In this document: positions 1 through 10,613 of the stretch, piece by piece
Numbering within the stretch: position 1 is the first letter of the stretch
How the letters are laid out: the number at the start of each line of letters is the position of its first letter
DNA from: Pseudomonas cavernicola
GTDB lineage: Bacteria; Pseudomonadota; Gammaproteobacteria; Pseudomonadales; Pseudomonadaceae
Direction: 5' to 3'
Assembly: GCF_003596405.1 (NCBI RefSeq)
Contig: NZ_QYUR01000008.1
Coordinates: forward strand, 744,001-808,000
Length of the DNA: 64,000 nucleotides
Notes under the pieces: model-generated
What the model saw: only the letters and a program-made list of their open reading frames with translations
Database searches by the model: none
What the model was told of the DNA's origin: nothing
Translations under genes and position numbers: made by a program

Positions 1-2794
1 AGTCGATCATCATGATCGCGTTCTTCTTGACGATGCCGATCAGCAGGATGATGCCGATGATCGCCACGATGCCGATCTCCTCCCCCGCCAGCATCAACGC
101 CAGCAGCGCACCGACCCCGGCCGAGGGCAGCGTGGAAAGGATGGTCACCGGGTGGATGAAGCTCTCGTAGAGAATCCCCAGCACGATGTACATGGTCACC
201 ACCGCCGCCAGGATCAGCAGCAGCGTGCTCGACAGCGACGCCTCGAATGCCTGCGCCGCACCACGGAAACTGGTCTGCAAGCCGACCGGCAGGTCCATCT
301 GCTGCTCCAATGCGCGAATCGCCTGCACCGCCTCGCTCAACGCAACGTTTGGCGCGAGGTTGAAGGAGATGGTCGCCGCCGGAAACTGGGCGATATGGTT
401 GATCGCCAGCAAGGTGTGCCGTTCCTCGATGCTCGCCAATGCCGAGAGCCGCACCTGCTGGCCATCGGTGCCGCTGACGTAGAGGTTCTCCAGCGCCTGC
501 GGGCCGAGTTGGAACTGCGGCGCCACTTCCAGCACCACGCGGTACTGGGTGGCCTGAGTGAAGATGGTGGAAATCAGCCGCTGGCCGAAGGCGTTGTACA
601 GCGCGCTATCGACATCGGCCAGGGACACGCCGAGACGTGACGCGCTATCGCGATCGATGTTGACGAAGGCCTGCAAGCCTTTGTCCTGCCAGTCACTGGC
701 AACATCGGCGAGTTCCGGCAACTGTTGCAGCCGCTCGACCAGAAGCGGCACCCACTTGGCCAGCACCTCGGGGTTGGAGTCCTGCAGGGTGAACTGGTAC
801 TGGGTTCGCGCAACCCGATCCTCGATGGTCAGGTCCTGCACCGGTTGCAGGTACAGGCGAATACCGTCGACAGCATCGAGTTTGGGTTGCAGCCGGCGGA
901 TCACCTCCGTGGCGCTGACATCGCGCTGGCCGTGGGGTTTGAGGTTGATCAGCATGCGGCCGGTGTTCAGCGTGGCGTTGCTGCCATCCACACCGATAAA
1001 GGAAGACAGGCTTTCCACCGCCGGGTCATCCAACAGTACCTTGGACAGATCCTGCTGCCGCGCCGCCATGGCCTGGAAGGAGATCGACTGTGGCGCCTCG
1101 GCAATGCCCTGGATCACCCCGGTGTCCTGCACCGGGAAGAAACCCTTGGGCATAAAGGCGTAGAGCAGCCCGGTCAGCACCAGGGTGCCGATGGCGACCA
1201 TCAGGGTCAGCGGTTGATGGCGCAGAACAATCTTCAAGGCGCGGCCGTAACGCTCGATCATGCCTTCGATGACGCGGCCGGCCGCACGGGCGAAACTCCC
1301 TTGCTTTTGCTCGGGGATGTGACGCAGCAGCTTGGCGCAGAGCATCGGCGTCAAGGTCAGCGAGACGATGCCGGAAATCAGGATCGCCACCGCCAGGGTG
1401 ATGGCGAATTCGCGGAACAGCCGCCCCGCGACGTCACCCATGAACAGCAGCGGAATCAGCACGGCGATCAAGGAAAAGGTCAGCGAGATGATGGTAAAGC
1501 CGATCTGCTTCGAGCCCTTCAACGCGGCCTCCAGCGGGCCGTCACCTTGTTCCAGATAACGGGTGATGTTCTCCACCATGACGATGGCGTCGTCGACCAC
1601 GAAGCCGGTGGCGATGGTCAGCGCCATCAGCGACAGGTTGTTGACCGAGAAACCGGCCAGGTACATCACCCCGAAGGTGCCGATCAGCGACAGCGGCACC
1701 GCCAAGCTGGGAATCAACGTGGCGGAGAAATTGCGCAGAAACAGGAAGGTCACCATCACCACCAGGCAGACGGCCAGCACCAACTCGAACTGCACATCGG
1801 CGACCGACGCTCGGATGGTCGTGGTGCGGTCAGTCAGCACCTTTACTTCAAGGCTACCCGGCAGGCTGGCTTGCAGCTGCGGCAGCATGGCCTTGATGCG
1901 GTCGACCACCTCGATGACATTGGCGCCCGGCTGACGTTGGATGTTCAGCACCACCGCTGGCGTCGTGTTGGCCCAGGCAGCGAGGCGGACATTTTCTGCA
2001 TCGTCCTCGACACTGGCAACATCCCGCATGCGCAGCGGCGCGCCGCTCTTGTACGCCACCACCAGTTCTCGATAAGCCGAGGCGGATTTGAGCTGGTCGT
2101 TGGCATCCAGGGTCGAAGCCCGGGTCGGGCCGTCGAAACTGCCTTTCGGGCCGTTGAGGTTGTTGTTCGACACCGTGCTGCGCAGGTCATCCAGGCTCAA
2201 CCCGGCGGCAGCCAGGGCGATCGGATTGGCGCGAATGCGTACCGCCGGGCGCTGCCCACCGCTGATGCTGACCAAGCCGACGCCGGAAATCTGCGAGATT
2301 TTTTGCGCCAAGCGGGTGTCCACCAGATCCTGTACCTGCGGCAACGTCAGATTTGTCGAGGTCACCGCCAGCGTCAGGATTGGCGCATCGGCCGGGTTCA
2401 CCTTGCTGTACGAGGGCTGGTACGGCAGGTCGTTGGGCAGCAGGTTCTGCGCGGTGTTGATTGCCGCCTGGACCCCCTGCTCGACCACATCCAGGTCGCT
2501 TTCCAGGGTGAATTGCAGGGTGATCACCGAGGCTCCGCCAGAGCTGCTGGACGACATCTCGTTCAGGCCGGGGATCTGCCCGAGTTGGTTTTCAAGCGGT
2601 GCGGTCACCGAGGACGTCATGATCTCCGGGCTGGCGCCGGGATACAGGGTGACCACCTGGATCGTCGGATAATCCACTTCCGGCAAAGCTGAAATCGGCA
2701 AAAAGCGGTATGCAATGATCCCCGCCAGCAGGATCGCGACCATCAACAAGGTGGTCGCGACCGGCCGCAGGATGAACGGGCGCGACGGATTCAT
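1..2794 (-). CDS. muxB: RND multidrug efflux permease, MdtB/MuxB type (3' end outside window)
   Basis: Inner-membrane proton-driven permease of a tripartite RND pump. About 930 residues are visible, starting [18 protein letters not shown], and the frame runs off the left edge. Visible family features are the first transmembrane helix (residues about 10-30), the porter-domain start [13 protein letters not shown], and the TM4 charged pair in the stretch [14 protein letters not shown]. Its start codon overlaps the stop of the upstream adaptor gene (ATGA), which shows translational coupling. The order adaptor then this permease matches MuxA-MuxB of Pseudomonas (MdtA-MdtB of enterobacteria), where a second permease and an outer-membrane channel follow; those would lie outside the window. 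Family assignment is firm; the Mux name rests on gene order and genus. Confidence 0.9.
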   Translation of the reverse strand, partial: MNPSRPFILRPVATTLLMVAILLAGIIAYRFLPISALPEVDYPTIQVVTLYPGASPEIMTSSVTAPLENQLGQIPGLNEMSSSSSGGASVITLQFTLESDLDVVEQGVQAAINTAQNLLPNDLPYQPSYSKVNPADAPILTLAVTSTNLTLPQVQDLVDTRLAQKISQISGVGLVSISGGQRPAVRIRANPIALAAAGLSLDDLRSTVSNNNLNGPKGSFDGPTRASTLDANDQLKSASAYRELVVAYKSGAPLRMRDVASVEDDAENVRLAAWANTTPAVVLNIQRQPGANVIEVVDRIKAMLPQLQASLPGSLEVKVLTDRTTTIRASVADVQFELVLAVCLVVMVTFLFLRNFSATLIPSLAVPLSLIGTFGVMYLAGFSVNNLSLMALTIATGFVVDDAIVMVENITRYLEQGDGPLEAALKGSKQIGFTIISLTFSLIAVLIPLLFMGDVAGRLFREFAITLAVAILISGIVSLTLTPMLCAKLLRHIPEQKQGSFARAAGRVIEGMIERYGRALKIVLRHQPLTLMVAIGTLVLTGLLYAFMPKGFFPVQDTGVIQGIAEAPQSISFQAMAARQQDLSKVLLDDPAVESLSSFIGVDGSNATLNTGRMLINLKPHGQRDVSATEVIRRLQPKLDAVDGIRLYLQPVQDLTIEDRVARTQYQFTLQDSNPEVLAKWVPLLVERLQQLPELADVASDWQDKGLQAFVNIDRDSASRLGVSLADVDSALYNAFGQRLISTIFTQATQYRVVLEVAPQFQLGPQALENLYVSGTDGQQVRLSALASIEERHTLLAINHIAQFPAATISFNLAPNVALSEAVQAIRALEQQMDLPVGLQTSFRGAAQAFEASLSSTLLLILAAVVTMYIVLGILYESFIHPVTILSTLPSAGVGALLALMLAGEEIGIVAIIGIILLIGIVKKNAIMMID

Positions 2795-4119
2795 TGCGCG
2801 GCCCCGGTCTTACCCTCTGTACCTTGCGATGTAGCGCTTTGAGAGGCGCCATCGCCCTGGCCGAACGGCTTCTGCCCGGCTTCTTCGCCCTGGTCTTTCT
2901 GCACTTGCTCAGCCGCGGCGACACGTACCGACATGCCATCGCGCAGGCGGTCGGTACCTTCGATTACGACCTGCTCTGCGACTGCCAGGCCCTTTTCCAC
3001 CACAACTTTTTCGCCTTCGCTGATACCCAGGGTGATCGCGCGCTGGCTGACTTTGTCGCCTTCGCCGAGCACATACACATAGGTGCCGTCATTGCCTCGC
3101 TGCACAGCGTTAGCCGGGATCAGCAGTACGTCATGCAGGGTCTCGGCGAGCAGGCGCACGTTGACGAACTGATTGGGGAAAAGCGAGCGATCGGCGTTGT
3201 CGCCGCTTTTATTAGCAAATTGGGCTTTGAGCTTGACCGTGCCGGTGGTGGTATCGATCTGGTTGTCCACGGCGATGAGCTCACCCCTAGCCAGGGTCAG
3301 GTCCTTATTGCGATCCAGCGCCTCTACCGGCAACGCCTGGTTGGCGTTGAGTTGGCGCACCACGGTTCCGAGTTGCTGTTGCGGCAGATTGAACACCACG
3401 GCAATCGGCCGCACCTGGGTGATGACCACCAGCGGCGTGGTATCGCTGGAGCTGACCAGGTTACCGACGTCGACCTGGCGCAAGCCCAGCCGGCCGCTGA
3501 TCGGCGCGCGAATCTCGGTAAACGCCAAGTTCAGCTTGGCATCATCCACCTGACCCTGATTAGTCTTCAGGGTGCCCTCATATTGACTGAGCAAGGCCGC
3601 CTGAGTGTCCAGCGTCTGTTTGGCGATGGAGTCTTCGGCATACAGGCCACGGTAGCGTTCGAGGTCGATCTCGGCGTTTTTCAACTGCGCCCGGTTTTGC
3701 TGCAACGTGCCCTCGGCTTGTGCCAACGCGGCACGATAGGCTCGCGGGTCGACCACGGCGAGCAAGTCGCCAGCCTTCACTTCCTGGCCCTCGGTGAACA
3801 GCACCTTGACCAATTCGCCACTGACCCGGGGCTTGATATTCACGGTATTGAAGGCGGTCACGGTGCCGAGCGCGTGGTAATGCACGTCAAGATCGGCGCG
3901 TTCTACCTTGCTGACACTCACGGTCATTCCGGCTACGCCACCGGGCAGTCCCATCCCCGGCCGCCCTCGTACCTTGCCCTCGTCGGACGAGGCCGAACCA
4001 GTCGGGGTGGATAGCCAGATGACCAGCAACACCACGCCGGCAAAAGCGGCGGCGGTGATTAACCAGGGGCGAAGTGTGCTGAAGGTGAAAGCTTTACCGG
4101 TATGCGAGCTCATGGTCAT
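2791..4119 (-). CDS. muxA: RND efflux periplasmic adaptor subunit, MdtA/MuxA type
   Basis: Membrane-fusion protein of 442 residues that joins an RND permease to an outer-membrane channel. It has one N-terminal anchor helix (about residues 18-36), then a lipoyl/barrel-sandwich half ([19 protein letters not shown]), a coiled-coil hairpin (about 130-190), the second lipoyl half ([18 protein letters not shown]) and beta-barrel and membrane-proximal domains. The C-terminal 40 residues are a low-complexity Gln/Gly/Ser/Thr tail, usual for MdtA-like adaptors. Translation could start at this ATG or at a second ATG two codons later. It is the first gene of a minus-strand operon with the permease, overlapping it by four bases. 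No regulator gene is adjacent. Confidence 0.9.
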   Translation of the reverse strand: MTMSSHTGKAFTFSTLRPWLITAAAFAGVVLLVIWLSTPTGSASSDEGKVRGRPGMGLPGGVAGMTVSVSKVERADLDVHYHALGTVTAFNTVNIKPRVSGELVKVLFTEGQEVKAGDLLAVVDPRAYRAALAQAEGTLQQNRAQLKNAEIDLERYRGLYAEDSIAKQTLDTQAALLSQYEGTLKTNQGQVDDAKLNLAFTEIRAPISGRLGLRQVDVGNLVSSSDTTPLVVITQVRPIAVVFNLPQQQLGTVVRQLNANQALPVEALDRNKDLTLARGELIAVDNQIDTTTGTVKLKAQFANKSGDNADRSLFPNQFVNVRLLAETLHDVLLIPANAVQRGNDGTYVYVLGEGDKVSQRAITLGISEGEKVVVEKGLAVAEQVVIEGTDRLRDGMSVRVAAAEQVQKDQGEEAGQKPFGQGDGASQSATSQGTEGKTGAAQ

Positions 4120-4237
4120 CGTCGATTACTAGATTCGAGCCCGAACGATAAGCACTGTGAGGCCCGGCGGAAAGCCTCTTTACCGGCTTTTTACTTAACC
4201 CTGACTTTTACCAATGCCGAGCTGGGCTGCCGCTCGT

Positions 4238-4262
4238 TGTAGGAGCTAGCTCTGCTAGCGAA
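4238..4262. repeat. Single REP-type palindrome
   Basis: TGTAGGAGCTAGCTCTGCTAGC followed by GAATG is a half-element of the same family as the paired elements near 15.9, 30.2 and 30.4 kb. It lies between the muxA promoter region and the tpx terminator. The rest of the 4135-4465 gap holds GC-rich non-coding sequence with no gene seen. Confidence 0.65.
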
Positions 4263-4410
4263 TGCAGGCAACGCAAAGGCTTCGCGAGGCCGCAGCCGTT
4301 CCCTACGGCTTGCGGCATTCCCCACATCCATGTGGGTCACAGGTTCGCTACGGGGGCGGCGTTGCTCTCAGGGTTTTGCGCAGCAGCCAACTCAGGCAGA
4401 GCCAAATGAA

Positions 4411-4433
4411 AACGGCCTGGAAGCCAGGCCGTT
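4411..4433 (-). terminator. Intrinsic terminator of tpx
   Basis: Ten-base stem AACGGCCTGG / CCAGGCCGTT with a 3-nt loop. Read on the minus strand it is followed by TTTTCATTT, downstream of the tpx stop. Confidence 0.7.
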
Positions 4434-4448
4434 CAAAGTGTTGCAGCT

Positions 4449-4477
4449 TGTTACTTGAGAGCGTGTTACTTGAGAGC
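4449..4477. repeat. 15-bp tandem duplication at the 3' end of tpx
   Basis: TGTTACTTGAGAGC occurs at 4449-4462 and again at 4464-4477, a period of 15 bases. The second copy holds the tpx stop codon and last codons, so the first is a duplicate of the gene tail lying just past the stop. Confidence 0.8.
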
Positions 4478-4966
4478 AGCTACAGCAGCCTCATAGTTTG
4501 GCTCGCTGCCGATCTCGGCAACCAGCTCGCTGTGCAGCACCTTGTCGTTCTCGTCCAACACTACCACTGCACGAGCGGCAACGCCGGCCAGCGGGCCGTT
4601 GGCGATAGCGACGCCATAGTTCTTGAGGAATTCGGCGCCGCGCATGGTCGATAGGTTGACCACGTTTGCCAGGCCTTCAGCGCCGCAGAAACGCGCTTGG
4701 GCGAACGGCAGGTCAGCGGAAATGCACAGCACCACGGTATTGGCCAGTTTGCTGGTTTCGGCGTTGAACTTACGCACGGAGGTGGCGCAGGTCGGGGTAT
4801 CGATGCTTGGGAAAATGTTCAGCACCTTGCGCTTGCCGGCCAAGCTGCTCAGGGTTACATCGCTTAGATCGGTACCAACCAGGCTGAATGCCGGGGCTTT
4901 TTGGCCAGCTTGCGGCAGCTCGCCGTTGACTTGTACAGGGGTGCCTCGCAGGGTTACTTGAGCCAT
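4466..4966 (-). CDS. tpx: Thiol peroxidase (Tpx, atypical 2-Cys peroxiredoxin)
   Basis: Thioredoxin-dependent peroxidase of 166 residues that reduces H2O2 and alkyl hydroperoxides, expected in the periplasm or cytoplasm according to species. The peroxiredoxin active site is visible as [17 protein letters not shown], with the peroxidatic Cys in TPTC and the resolving Cys in ARFCGAEG. The start chosen is the ATG at 4966 because AAGGA lies just upstream and the protein then begins [15 protein letters not shown] as in the family; the frame stays open 16 codons further upstream without a ribosome site. It is monocistronic between two hairpin terminators. Its 3' end carries a short tandem duplication. 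Confidence 0.95.
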   Translation of the reverse strand: MAQVTLRGTPVQVNGELPQAGQKAPAFSLVGTDLSDVTLSSLAGKRKVLNIFPSIDTPTCATSVRKFNAETSKLANTVVLCISADLPFAQARFCGAEGLANVVNLSTMRGAEFLKNYGVAIANGPLAGVAARAVVVLDENDKVLHSELVAEIGSEPNYEAAVAALK

Positions 4967-5035
4967 GAACTGAATCCTTCTTATGAGGTTAGTGAGGGGG
5001 CATGAGTTAAACACGAAAGGGCTAACGAGCCTATG

Positions 5036-5060
5036 AAAAGCCTCGCTGAATGAGGCTTTT
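5036..5060 (-). terminator. Intrinsic terminator downstream of the cupin gene
   Basis: Stem AAAAGCCTC / GAGGCTTTT with a 7-nt loop, between the cupin stop and tpx. A second GC-rich stem (GGGGCGC / GCGCCCC, 5073-5100) lies between it and the cupin stop. Confidence 0.65.
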
Positions 5061-5126
5061 ATCAGTGCTTTGGGGGCGCTTCAGACTGATGACGCGCCCC
5101 TCTCGAATCGGCAGTTAGGCCGATGG

Positions 5127-5612
5127 CTATTTCTTTCTGGGGTCCTCCGCCGGATTGAGGTAATTGATGCCCCAGGGGCCGGTGCCGTGAATCTGAATGA
5201 TCGCCCCGTCATCACCAGTGAAGGCGAACATGGGCATGCCTGTGGGCATCATGGTGACACCGCCTGCCGGATAGGCTCTGGCTTTGGCAGGTTCGAACGT
5301 CTCGCCGATGCCCAAATGGAAGGTTCCCGACAGCACGGTGACCCGCTCGAAGATGGGATGGGTGTGGGTTGCAATCTTGGAGTTGGGTGGCAGCTTAATG
5401 CGGAAGGTGAACGGCACGGCTTCCTTCAGATCGCCTTCCAGAACGGCCATCTTGACGCCAGGTCCGATGGCGGGGGCATCGACCCACTTAACTTCGGACG
5501 GAATAATCGAAACGTGGCCTTCCATGACCGGTTCTGCTGCCAATGCCGGAGCCGCGATAAGCGCCCCTAGAGCGAGCACGGTTGAGGCTGTAATAGCTTT
5601 TGCTGCGTTCAT
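5127..5612 (-). CDS. Exported cupin-domain protein
   Basis: Protein of 161 residues with a clear Sec signal peptide (MNAAKAITASTVLALGALIAAP..., cleavage likely at ALA-AEP near residue 27), so the mature protein is periplasmic. The remainder is a single cupin barrel. Motif 1 is visible as HTHPIFERVTVLSG, with two His and a Glu as likely metal ligands, and motif 2 as the segment around YPAGGVTMMPTGMPMFAF. The start is set at 5612 because GAGGTGAAGAAA precedes it and the signal peptide begins there. Substrate and metal cannot be told from sequence. It is a single gene between hairpins and seems unrelated to its neighbours. Confidence 0.85.
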   Translation of the reverse strand: MNAAKAITASTVLALGALIAAPALAAEPVMEGHVSIIPSEVKWVDAPAIGPGVKMAVLEGDLKEAVPFTFRIKLPPNSKIATHTHPIFERVTVLSGTFHLGIGETFEPAKARAYPAGGVTMMPTGMPMFAFTGDDGAIIQIHGTGPWGINYLNPAEDPRKK

Positions 5613-5774
5613 TTTCTTCACCTCTGCGATCGAGCAATTTGCCGCCCCCTCCCAAGGCCGGTAGTGACCCCATGAAAATCCCGGCCCTAACACTCAAGCT
5701 CTAGGCTCTGTTGACGCAAGCGAACGCGCCACGCCTTGTTGGACCGCCTGCCTAGCGCTTCACCCTCACCACCA

Positions 5775-6605
5775 TTAGGAGACCCAAGCGGACTCGGTGC
5801 CGCCCGGCTTGGTGGCCGTGACTATGAGGGTTGGCATCGCGAAAGCGACCGCGCCGTCGGTCGTCACAAACGCTCGGAGCGCCTGCTCAGCTTCCTTCTG
5901 TAGCAGCTCGAACTGCGCGTCGTCGAGCATGCCGCCAAGCGTCCACACGCACGCCCGCTCGGTGGAGATCATGGATTTGATCGAGGCGAAGCGAACCGTT
6001 CCCAAGTGCTGCATGACTTTCGCCTCGGCAACCTCCGCCTCGCGACAAATGGTAAGCAACAGTTCCGGATCACCGAGCACGAAGGGCGCGCGGAACGCGT
6101 CCGCCACGCTATCGCCGAAAAGCCGTTGCAACAGCTCGGCGAGCGCGGCGTAGCCGGGCGAATGCTCGAGCGCATCGCACACGGCGACGGCCAGTCGCCC
6201 GCCCGGCCGCAGTACCCGCAGCATTTCCCGCAGGGCGGCACGCCGATCCTCGAAGAACATGAAGCCGAACTGGCTGACCACCGCATCGAAGCTTTCGTCC
6301 GGGAAAGGCAGCGCCTCGGCCCGCCCGACCTGCCACTCGACCCGCGCGCTCTTGCGCCGGGCCACCGCGAGCATCTCTTCGTTGGGGTCGAGGCCCACGA
6401 CCGCCCCGCCGGGCCCGACGATCTCGGCCGCAGCGCAGGCAAGCACACCAGTGCCACAGGCCACATCAAGCACCCGCTCACCCGGTTCTATGCCCGCCTC
6501 GGCCGCGACCCGCCGCCCCCACTGCTGAAACAGCGCCGGGACGAAAAATTCCTCATACACCTCGGCAGGCGAGCGGGTGACTCGCCCTTTTTCGCTCTTG
6601 CTCAT
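5775..6605 (-). CDS. Class I SAM-dependent methyltransferase (UbiE/type-11 family)
   Basis: Cytoplasmic methyltransferase of 276 residues. The SAM-binding motif I is RVLDVACGTGVLACAAA (about residues 43-60), motif II is GLDPNEEMLAVAR, and motif III is FDAVVSQFGFMFFEDRR, then LRVLRPGGRLAVAV. The acceptor substrate is unknown. A strong ribosome site (AAGGAGGTG) precedes the ATG. It stands alone, and the region upstream (6606-6916) shows no gene. Confidence 0.88.
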   Translation of the reverse strand: MSKSEKGRVTRSPAEVYEEFFVPALFQQWGRRVAAEAGIEPGERVLDVACGTGVLACAAAEIVGPGGAVVGLDPNEEMLAVARRKSARVEWQVGRAEALPFPDESFDAVVSQFGFMFFEDRRAALREMLRVLRPGGRLAVAVCDALEHSPGYAALAELLQRLFGDSVADAFRAPFVLGDPELLLTICREAEVAEAKVMQHLGTVRFASIKSMISTERACVWTLGGMLDDAQFELLQKEAEQALRAFVTTDGAVAFAMPTLIVTATKPGGTESAWVS

Positions 6606-6916
6606 CTGACACCTCCTTCACCACCTGGCCATCGCAGCTAACAAGGGGGCGGCCTGCTCGTCGGTTAGCGCTGGATAAACCGCCATTGCGAGGTAGCCTG
6701 GACACTCGACCTATGGCTAGCGTCCCAACATAGCCACCCCTGAGGGTGGCGCACCTCCGGTTTTCAGGGAACCTCGATAGCGGTATTGCGATATTCAGGA
6801 CGAGTTGACCAGATGATTGAGAAGGAATAGCAGCTCACTGCGCCACACGCATGACCACTGGTCCACCGAGGCCAAAAAACCGGCCCGCTCCTACGGGGTT
6901 TGGCCCAGCCTATGGG
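6606..6916. other. Non-coding interval between methyltransferase and tamB
   Basis: No supported gene. It holds the methyltransferase promoter region and a 7-bp hairpin GCCACCC / GGGTGGC (6733-6750) without a T tract on either side, so not a convincing terminator. Confidence 0.5.
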
Positions 6917-9900
6917 CTAGAAATCGCGCTTATAGAAAATATCGAGAGAACTGGCCACGCCGCTCGCCGCTTCCAAATAAAGCTTTTTGGTCAGTTCGTA
7001 GCGCAGGGCGATGCTACTCGCGGGCTCGAACACGCCAACGCCGTAACGCAGACTCAGACGCTCCGACAGATTGCCGCTGGCCACCACGCTGGTATTGACC
7101 CCAGTGCCGCCGGTGTCCAACTGGAAGTCCTGAATCCCCAGCCGCTGCGCTAACCCGCCGGTAATCGATGAGCTGCCCGCCAGCCCCAAGCCCAGCGCGG
7201 CTCCGGCGAGCATATTGTTATCGCCGCCACCGCTGTTCAGCGGACGACCCAGCACCAGATAGGACAAAGCTTGCTCCTCGCTCATCGCTGGTTCGGAGAA
7301 GACCACGGTTTTCGGTTGCTCGGCATTACCGCTGATGCGCAGCCCGGCCGTCACGGCGTCGACTTTGCGAATCGCCTCGATATCCAGATAAGGCTGATCG
7401 ATGGGGCCCGCGAACAACAGCCGTGCGCGGCGAATGTTCAAGCGCTGGCCGTAAGCCCGGTAGCGGCCATTATTCAGGTTCAGCTCACCGCGGCTATCGA
7501 GGTTGTCGCCGATATGCAGCTCGCCGACCAGATCGGCGTTCAGACCGAAGCCGGCGAAGCTCAGCTTGTCGCGCCCGACGTCCACGTCGATATCCATCGC
7601 CATGCGCAAGCGAGGCTGGCCTTGCTCGGCTTGGCTGCCGACTATCACCGCGTCATCGGAAACCTTGACCGTCGAGGGTGGCAACTCGCGGATCTCAATC
7701 TTGCCGCGTGGCACCAACACCTTGCCGGCCACGGCCAGGCGCTCGCCCTCCATGCGCACGGTCAGATCGGATTCAACCTCCAGATTGGCATAGGGCTCGA
7801 CACTGACCGGCAGGCGACTGCCCGTGATGTGCATCTCGACATCCAATGCATCGCCCCACGCCAGCTGCCCGGTAACCTTGCCCTGCCCGTCTTTACCGCT
7901 ACGCCAAGCACCGTCGAGTTGCAGGCTCTCCCCGGCTATTGACGCTTGTAGTTGGAGCGCGTCAAGACTGATCGGCAATTCGCTGCCAGCGACTACGCCA
8001 TCAGCCAATGCCAGCCGACCGTTGACCTTGGGCGCCAGCAGCCCACCGGAGAGCGTGCCGCTGCCATTCAGGTGACCGGCCAAGCGCTCGACCATCGGTA
8101 CAAAAGGCCGCGCAATCGCCAGATCCAAACCGCTCAGGTGAAACTCGCCAGTTAGCGGCTTGCTAGTTGGTCGTGGGTCGATCTGCGCTTGTAGCAGCAA
8201 CTCGCCCAACTGCGGGCCATGGAAGTCCAGCCGAGTGTCGATACGCTGTGGGCGCAAGGTGCTGTCCATTGTGAGGCGGTCATAGGGGAAATCCAGCCAC
8301 TGGCCCTTATCGCGCAAGCGCAAGGTGCCGCTGCCCGCATCGACCAACACGCGGCCGTTGGGGCCGGTCGCTGGCAAATCGAGCTTTAGGTCGGCGTTGA
8401 GCTGGCCTTGCCAGGCGAAATCATCGGGGAACAACTGAGCCAGGCTGTCCAGCGGGAAATTTCTCAACTGATAACGCAGGCGCGGTTCGGGCAGCAGACG
8501 CTGGTCCTCGCCGCAGAGGCTGGCCTCGCCAGAGTTCCAGCAATGCGCGCCGACGTTCACTCGGCCATCCGCCAGGCGTTCCAGCTTCGCCGGATGCTGC
8601 AATGTCCAGTTCTGGCCGCCACTCTGCAGTTCGCCACTGGCCAGCCGGCCGCGCCAATTCAGGCCTTTAAGCGCGTCACGCTCCAGCTTGCCATTCAGGT
8701 CGAGACTCAGCTGCAGTTGCGGCCCTTGTAGACTCAGATCGAGTTGTTGCTGACGGCTATCACCCCGGCCCGTCGCGCTGAAGCGGCCGAGAGAGGTATC
8801 CCCCGCATGAATACCCGCGCCGTTCAGTTCAACTTCACCACGTTGCTGGCGATCAAGCTTGGCTGCCAGCGTGAGGCTTCGAATGCGTTTATCGGCAAGC
8901 GCCAATTGCTGCCCTTGCAGATTCAACTGGCCCTGCGGAGCCTGCAGGGTGCCGGCCAGATCTAGGCGGCCGCTGAGCCGACCGGACAGCTGCGGCCATA
9001 GTTGGCCAAGCTGCGGCAGTGCCAGGTCGAGTTGACCCGCCAAGTGCTGGTCGAGACTGCCGGCGCCTTTGATCTGGTTATCGCCGAGGCGCACGTTAAG
9101 CCCAGCTACTGTCCACTTCTCAGCGCAGCCCTCGGCTTGTGCCTGAATCAGGGCCGGTTGACCGCGCAGGCGGCCTTTGAGGTTCAGGTCAGCCATCAGG
9201 CGCAGTTGCTGGTTTTTGTACTCGCCTTTGCTACGCAGCGGCCCAGCCAGCTCTCCGGGTAACTCGGCGAGCCAATAGGCCGGATCGAGATCACTGAAAT
9301 CGATGGCGGTATCCCAGCCAAGGCCTTCGGCAAAGCGCAGGGTCAACTGACCGTTGGCCTTACCCTGCCCGGCCAGCAGTTGCAGCTCGGGCAGATGTAC
9401 CTGAGTCAGATTGCCGCTCAACCGGCTGACCAAGGTGAAAGCCCCCGCGGGGCCATCCAGAGCGGCATTGAAATTGCCCAGGTAGTTGCCGCCCTGGTAA
9501 TGCACTTCGCCTTTGAAGGTGCGCAGCGCCACCGGCGCTTCGTCCAGGGCCGGAAAGAGCCGACGCCAGGGGAAGTCCTGCCAGTCGAGCTTGGCATCCA
9601 GGGTAAGACTTTCACGCCAGTCGAGCGCGCCACTAACGCTCAGGTGCTGCTCTGGGCTGGTGCTGAGCTCCAGCGCCGCGATCTCGGCGCCCTCGGCATC
9701 CACCCTGCCCTGCAACGCCAGCGCAACGGCACCACCCTCTCCCGGCAAGCTGGCAGTGCCCTTTACTTGGTAGCCCGCGTTTAGATCGCCGTCGGCGGTC
9801 AGTTCGACCTGCTTGAGCACCAGCGTTTCGGCTAAGTCCGCCGCGACCTTGAACGCATTGACACTAATGCGGGCCTTGGCTGGCAGGTTTTCCGCCAGCG

Positions 9901-10603
9901 GCTGTACCTCACCACGCAGGTTGCCTTGCAGATAGCCGCTGCTGTCAGCGCTCAGGCTGAGGCTTTTCAGCAGGTCGCCATTGACCTGCAAGGCCAACTG
10001 CCACGGCTGATTGTCGGGTGCAGGTAGCGTCAGCGAACCTTCGGCATTCAGTGGCCAGGCGCCTTGCGGTTGTAGTGTGCCGTGCAAATCGACCAGCAAG
10101 CGGCCATGTTGCAAGCGCAGGGAATCGAGTTGCAGGCCGCTGGCCGCCCAATGCGCCGCCAACTGCAGGTCACGCAACTGCTCGCTGCCGTTGAGCAGCA
10201 GGCTGCCGACTTTGACTTCATCCAGTTGCAGCGCCAGCGGCAGCTTCAGGTCTGGCAAGCTCAGTGGCTCGCTGCTTTCTTCGGTACTGGGCGCAAACTC
10301 GAGCAGCACCTGTTCGGCCACAACCTGGTCGAGGCACAGCGTCAGCTTGGCCAGACACAGCGGCGACCACTCGAAGCGCGGCGCTTTCACCTCGACGCGA
10401 TCCGCCTCTTGCTGCCAGATCAGTCGATCGGCGCTCCAGCGCCCGCCCAGATGCCCGGAAAAATTCTCCACCTGCAAGCCTGGCACCAAGCCCAGAACCC
10501 AGCGGCTGCCAGAGGTCGTAGCAAGAACGCTGGTCAGCACCAGTAACAGCAGCGCCAGACCGCCGAGCAGCGCCCAGGCAACGGCTTTCAGCCCAAGCCT
10601 CAT
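6917..10603 (-). CDS. tamB: Translocation and assembly module protein TamB
   Basis: Large inner-membrane-anchored periplasmic protein (1,228 residues) that works with TamA in outer-membrane protein insertion and is proposed to form a lipid-transfer groove between membranes. One N-terminal transmembrane helix (about residues 5-28) is followed by a long repetitive beta-rich region and a conserved C-terminal TamB (DUF490) domain that ends LYLEAASGVASSLDIFYKRDF, with a final Phe typical of proteins that contact the outer-membrane machinery. The start at 10603 is chosen because it begins with the anchor (MRLGLKAVAWALLGG) and lies 10 bases after the tamA stop; a longer frame would run back into tamA. 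It forms a two-gene operon with tamA. Confidence 0.95.
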   Translation of the reverse strand: MRLGLKAVAWALLGGLALLLLVLTSVLATTSGSRWVLGLVPGLQVENFSGHLGGRWSADRLIWQQEADRVEVKAPRFEWSPLCLAKLTLCLDQVVAEQVLLEFAPSTEESSEPLSLPDLKLPLALQLDEVKVGSLLLNGSEQLRDLQLAAHWAASGLQLDSLRLQHGRLLVDLHGTLQPQGAWPLNAEGSLTLPAPDNQPWQLALQVNGDLLKSLSLSADSSGYLQGNLRGEVQPLAENLPAKARISVNAFKVAADLAETLVLKQVELTADGDLNAGYQVKGTASLPGEGGAVALALQGRVDAEGAEIAALELSTSPEQHLSVSGALDWRESLTLDAKLDWQDFPWRRLFPALDEAPVALRTFKGEVHYQGGNYLGNFNAALDGPAGAFTLVSRLSGNLTQVHLPELQLLAGQGKANGQLTLRFAEGLGWDTAIDFSDLDPAYWLAELPGELAGPLRSKGEYKNQQLRLMADLNLKGRLRGQPALIQAQAEGCAEKWTVAGLNVRLGDNQIKGAGSLDQHLAGQLDLALPQLGQLWPQLSGRLSGRLDLAGTLQAPQGQLNLQGQQLALADKRIRSLTLAAKLDRQQRGEVELNGAGIHAGDTSLGRFSATGRGDSRQQQLDLSLQGPQLQLSLDLNGKLERDALKGLNWRGRLASGELQSGGQNWTLQHPAKLERLADGRVNVGAHCWNSGEASLCGEDQRLLPEPRLRYQLRNFPLDSLAQLFPDDFAWQGQLNADLKLDLPATGPNGRVLVDAGSGTLRLRDKGQWLDFPYDRLTMDSTLRPQRIDTRLDFHGPQLGELLLQAQIDPRPTSKPLTGEFHLSGLDLAIARPFVPMVERLAGHLNGSGTLSGGLLAPKVNGRLALADGVVAGSELPISLDALQLQASIAGESLQLDGAWRSGKDGQGKVTGQLAWGDALDVEMHITGSRLPVSVEPYANLEVESDLTVRMEGERLAVAGKVLVPRGKIEIRELPPSTVKVSDDAVIVGSQAEQGQPRLRMAMDIDVDVGRDKLSFAGFGLNADLVGELHIGDNLDSRGELNLNNGRYRAYGQRLNIRRARLLFAGPIDQPYLDIEAIRKVDAVTAGLRISGNAEQPKTVVFSEPAMSEEQALSYLVLGRPLNSGGGDNNMLAGAALGLGLAGSSSITGGLAQRLGIQDFQLDTGGTGVNTSVVASGNLSERLSLRYGVGVFEPASSIALRYELTKKLYLEAASGVASSLDIFYKRDF

Positions 10604-10613
10604 AGCTCTTGTC

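Noticed and set aside
725..2692. 655-codon plus-strand open frame opposite muxB
   Set aside because: Low-complexity Gln/His/Arg-rich translation lying antisense to a clear RND permease; a shadow frame of GC-rich DNA.
2794..4014. 406-codon plus-strand open frame opposite muxA
   Set aside because: Shadow of the adaptor gene; no domain and no ribosome site.
6733..6750. GCCACCC / GGGTGGC hairpin as a terminator
   Set aside because: No T tract on either strand.
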